From assembly GCA_963579025.1 (NCBI GenBank), contig CAUZFZ010000040.1, forward strand, positions 3,703-67,702: a stretch of 64,000 bases of DNA, read 5' to 3'. The notes beneath the pieces are model-generated. The model had not been told where the DNA came from. It saw nothing but the letters and a program-made list of their open reading frames with translations, and ran no database searches. The stretch comes from CAUZFZ01 sp963579025. Lineage in GTDB: Bacteria; Planctomycetota; Planctomycetia; Planctomycetales; Planctomycetaceae. Shown in pieces: positions 63,296 through 64,000 of the stretch. Made by a program: the position numbers and the translations under genes. Position 1 is the first letter of the stretch; every line of letters starts with the position of its first letter.

Positions 63296-64000
63296 GATGA
63301 GAAACCCCGGCTGTTACGAAGACGAACGAGCCGGAATTCATGTACGAGACACAAATGAGATTCTTGAACCTCTGGTGGCGATCGCGACATGAAAGTCTGC
63401 GAGCCACACAGAGGTTTCTCAAATCCGCAAACCGGTCGCAGGCGAGGCTAGGTTCATCATCAGCGATTCGTACGCATTTCACAAGATGCCAGCGCGTGCA
63501 GTCACTCACGATTCAAGGGAGCTGGAACCACGACTTACCCACACATTGGCCCGCTGCGTCTGAACTACGACTGTTGTCATATCCGCAAGAACTGCCAGAC
63601 CGCGATGTCCCGCAGCAAGTGACGACGCGCGACAGGTCCCAGCATCTGCTCCCAAACGATCCCGAAATTACACGGAGAAACGTGCCATTCCGGCCACACA
63701 AGCTAAGAACTCCAGACAGTGCCGATTCTCGATGTCCGCAACTAATCACCACACCCACGTTCCGGTATTCGCCATGTCACACCCAGGAGAACCGCTGAAC
63801 CAAGCCTCTAAACCGGACTTGAAACGGCCTCTTAAGGGTTTCAGCCTTGAAAAGTCCGTATTCGGTGGCTCAAACCCGCGTGCTTTTCTGCGTGCTGTAG
63901 CCAGAAAATAGTCGAAATACTTTCATTTCAGGGCCAGGCGCTGGAGACCGTTTTCGCTACAAGACGCGAATGAGCGAAAAGAAGCCACGAAAAGTTCATG
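63296..64000. other. Right end of window, no supported gene
   Basis: 705 bases. Frames open here (for example 63340-63798 on the plus strand and 63513-63758 on the minus strand) give Arg/Ser-rich translations with no signal peptide and no family likeness. The last 150 bases are less GC-rich than the rest and may lead into a promoter of a gene outside the window. Confidence 0.45.

Noticed and set aside
63340..63798. Plus-strand open frame of 152 codons at the right end
   Set aside because: No signal peptide, no hydrophobic core pattern and no family likeness; composition is that of random translation.

Overview
The window looks like part of a planctomycete chromosome (class Planctomycetia). 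This rests on gene content only: a DUF1501 protein with a twin-arginine signal, an exported Gfo/Idh/MocA oxidoreductase, PQQ-like beta-propellers, SUMF1-type lipoprotein, FHA and FHA-GYF proteins, a MerR-like helix-turn-helix fused to a receiver domain, an RTX protein with an LEPR-xLL-like leader, and secreted proteins with the HQTTWRPW motif. Base composition is GC-rich. I saw no rRNA, tRNA, CRISPR array, transposase or phage gene.

Layout. 1-2594: a truncated met-zincin protease (minus strand), a YjbQ-family protein and a small FHA protein. 2776-5631: a small-molecule metabolism group (Gfo/Idh/MocA oxidoreductase, short-chain dehydrogenase, AstE/AspA-type zinc hydrolase). 5861-18277: a run of exported proteins: a Wza-like lipoprotein, a proline-rich secreted protein, a TPR/HEAT protein, a tandem metallophosphoesterase, a 1271-residue protein with a CsgG/FlgO-like start and a leucine-rich-repeat end, a SUMF1-family lipoprotein and an esterase. 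18286-27774: envelope biogenesis (BamA/Omp85, L,D-transpeptidase, Wzc-like tyrosine kinase), interleaved with two sugar-isomerase TIM barrels and a His/Met-rich lipoprotein. 27792-41007: a four-PAS histidine kinase, alanine dehydrogenase, a DUF1501 protein, a giant protein with a voltage-sensor-like domain and a large RTX protein. 41449-50084: an FHA-GAF-sigma54 activator, two beta-propeller proteins, an exported oxidoreductase and a HEAT protein. 50291-63295: a PcfJ-like protein, a 1360-residue polytopic membrane protein of unknown function, an HTH-receiver fusion, a membrane protein coupled to an MBL-fold hydrolase, FtsY, a small CXXCH protein and an FHA-GYF membrane protein.

Organisation. 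Genes alternate strand often and many convergent pairs are separated by only 7-35 bases. The clearest operon-like runs are 5861-7958, 44979-50084 and 57734-59415. Several intergenic gaps carry long, near-perfect inverted repeats. One is a nested palindromic element of about 270 bases between divergent genes; two others sit between convergent genes.

The envelope theme is strong (Wza-like, Wzc-like, BamA, L,D-transpeptidase, RTX protein), but these genes are scattered rather than in one cluster. I did not find a convincing new multi-gene defence or biosynthetic system. The most unusual items are single proteins with odd architectures (33467-37234, 44979-48224, 52249-56331, 12283-16098) and the composite palindromes.
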